From Candidatus Hydrogenedentota bacterium (GTDB lineage: Bacteria; Hydrogenedentota; Hydrogenedentia; Hydrogenedentales; CAITNO01), in the NCBI GenBank assembly GCA_007118765.1, contig SKQZ01000394.1:1-5636 (forward strand): a stretch of 5,636 bases of DNA. Direction: 5' to 3'. The notes below the pieces were generated by a model, which was not told the origin of the DNA, made no database searches, and saw only the letters and a list, made by a program, of their open reading frames with translations. Of the stretch, positions 5,546 through 5,636 are shown piece after piece (position 1 is the first letter of the stretch; every line of letters begins with the position of its first letter). A program made the position numbers and the translations under genes.

Positions 5546-5636
5546 AGCCCGCATATTTCACAAGATTTCTGTTGCGCCTGCAAATCTTACACCATATCAG
5601 GCGCTTTGCTTGTCCGCCGACTTCGACGTGTACTAA
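5546..5636 (-). repeat. Dispersed structured repeat, copy 2 (inverted, cut by the window end)
   Basis: Read on the minus strand it matches bases 67-162 of copy 1. The first 65 bases are identical at 61 positions and the last 15 bases are identical. Between them the GC hairpin of copies 1 and 3 is replaced by a shorter unrelated AT-rich segment (10 versus 15 bases). It lies 51 bases upstream of the cysH ATG, in the probable leader. CGTGTACTA occurs at both edges (5538-5546 and 5627-5635). The window stops at the base matching the loop of the copy 1 palindrome, so the other arm is not seen. Confidence 0.85.

Overview
The window looks like a stretch of bacterial chromosome, probably a whole metagenomic contig because both ends fall in copies of the same repeat. 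The lineage is not certain. The large surface protein combines Glug-type beta-helix blocks, a PASTA domain, paired EF-hands, Glu-Gly-Glu linkers and a Cys-rich membrane tail. That combination recalls proteins of Candidatus Hydrogenedentota and related Planctomycetota/Lentisphaerota-like lineages; this is a recollection of the style, not a search result.

Layout. Bases 1-410 hold no credible gene. They carry the fullest copy of a dispersed repeat (10-162), several hairpins that pair best as plus-strand RNA, and a good intrinsic terminator at 385-410, so the stretch may encode a structured non-coding RNA. A near-consensus sigma70-type promoter (482-510) and a strong ribosome binding site then lead into a 967-residue exported surface protein (587-3490, plus). 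After a 211-base gap a convergent minus-strand gene (3702-4391) encodes a Tat-exported flavodoxin-fold protein of the NADPH-dependent FMN reductase family. Its 5' flank runs into a second repeat family (about 4565-4715) whose minus-strand translation gives the familiar 'ERSEAI' junk peptide. Directly abutting that is a 50-base partial copy of the first repeat, whose end coincides with the stop codon of cysH (4766-5494, minus), an iron-sulfur APS reductase of assimilatory sulfate reduction. Upstream of cysH lies a third, inverted copy of the first repeat, which runs off the window end.

The three proteins show no obvious shared pathway: a cell-surface protein, a periplasmic flavoprotein and a cytoplasmic sulfur-assimilation enzyme. 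The common thread is the repeat family, which occupies the leader of the surface-protein region, the leader of cysH and the 3' edge of cysH. Its long imperfect stem, whose non-Watson-Crick positions include five G-U pairs in one orientation and no A-C, is the most unusual signal here.
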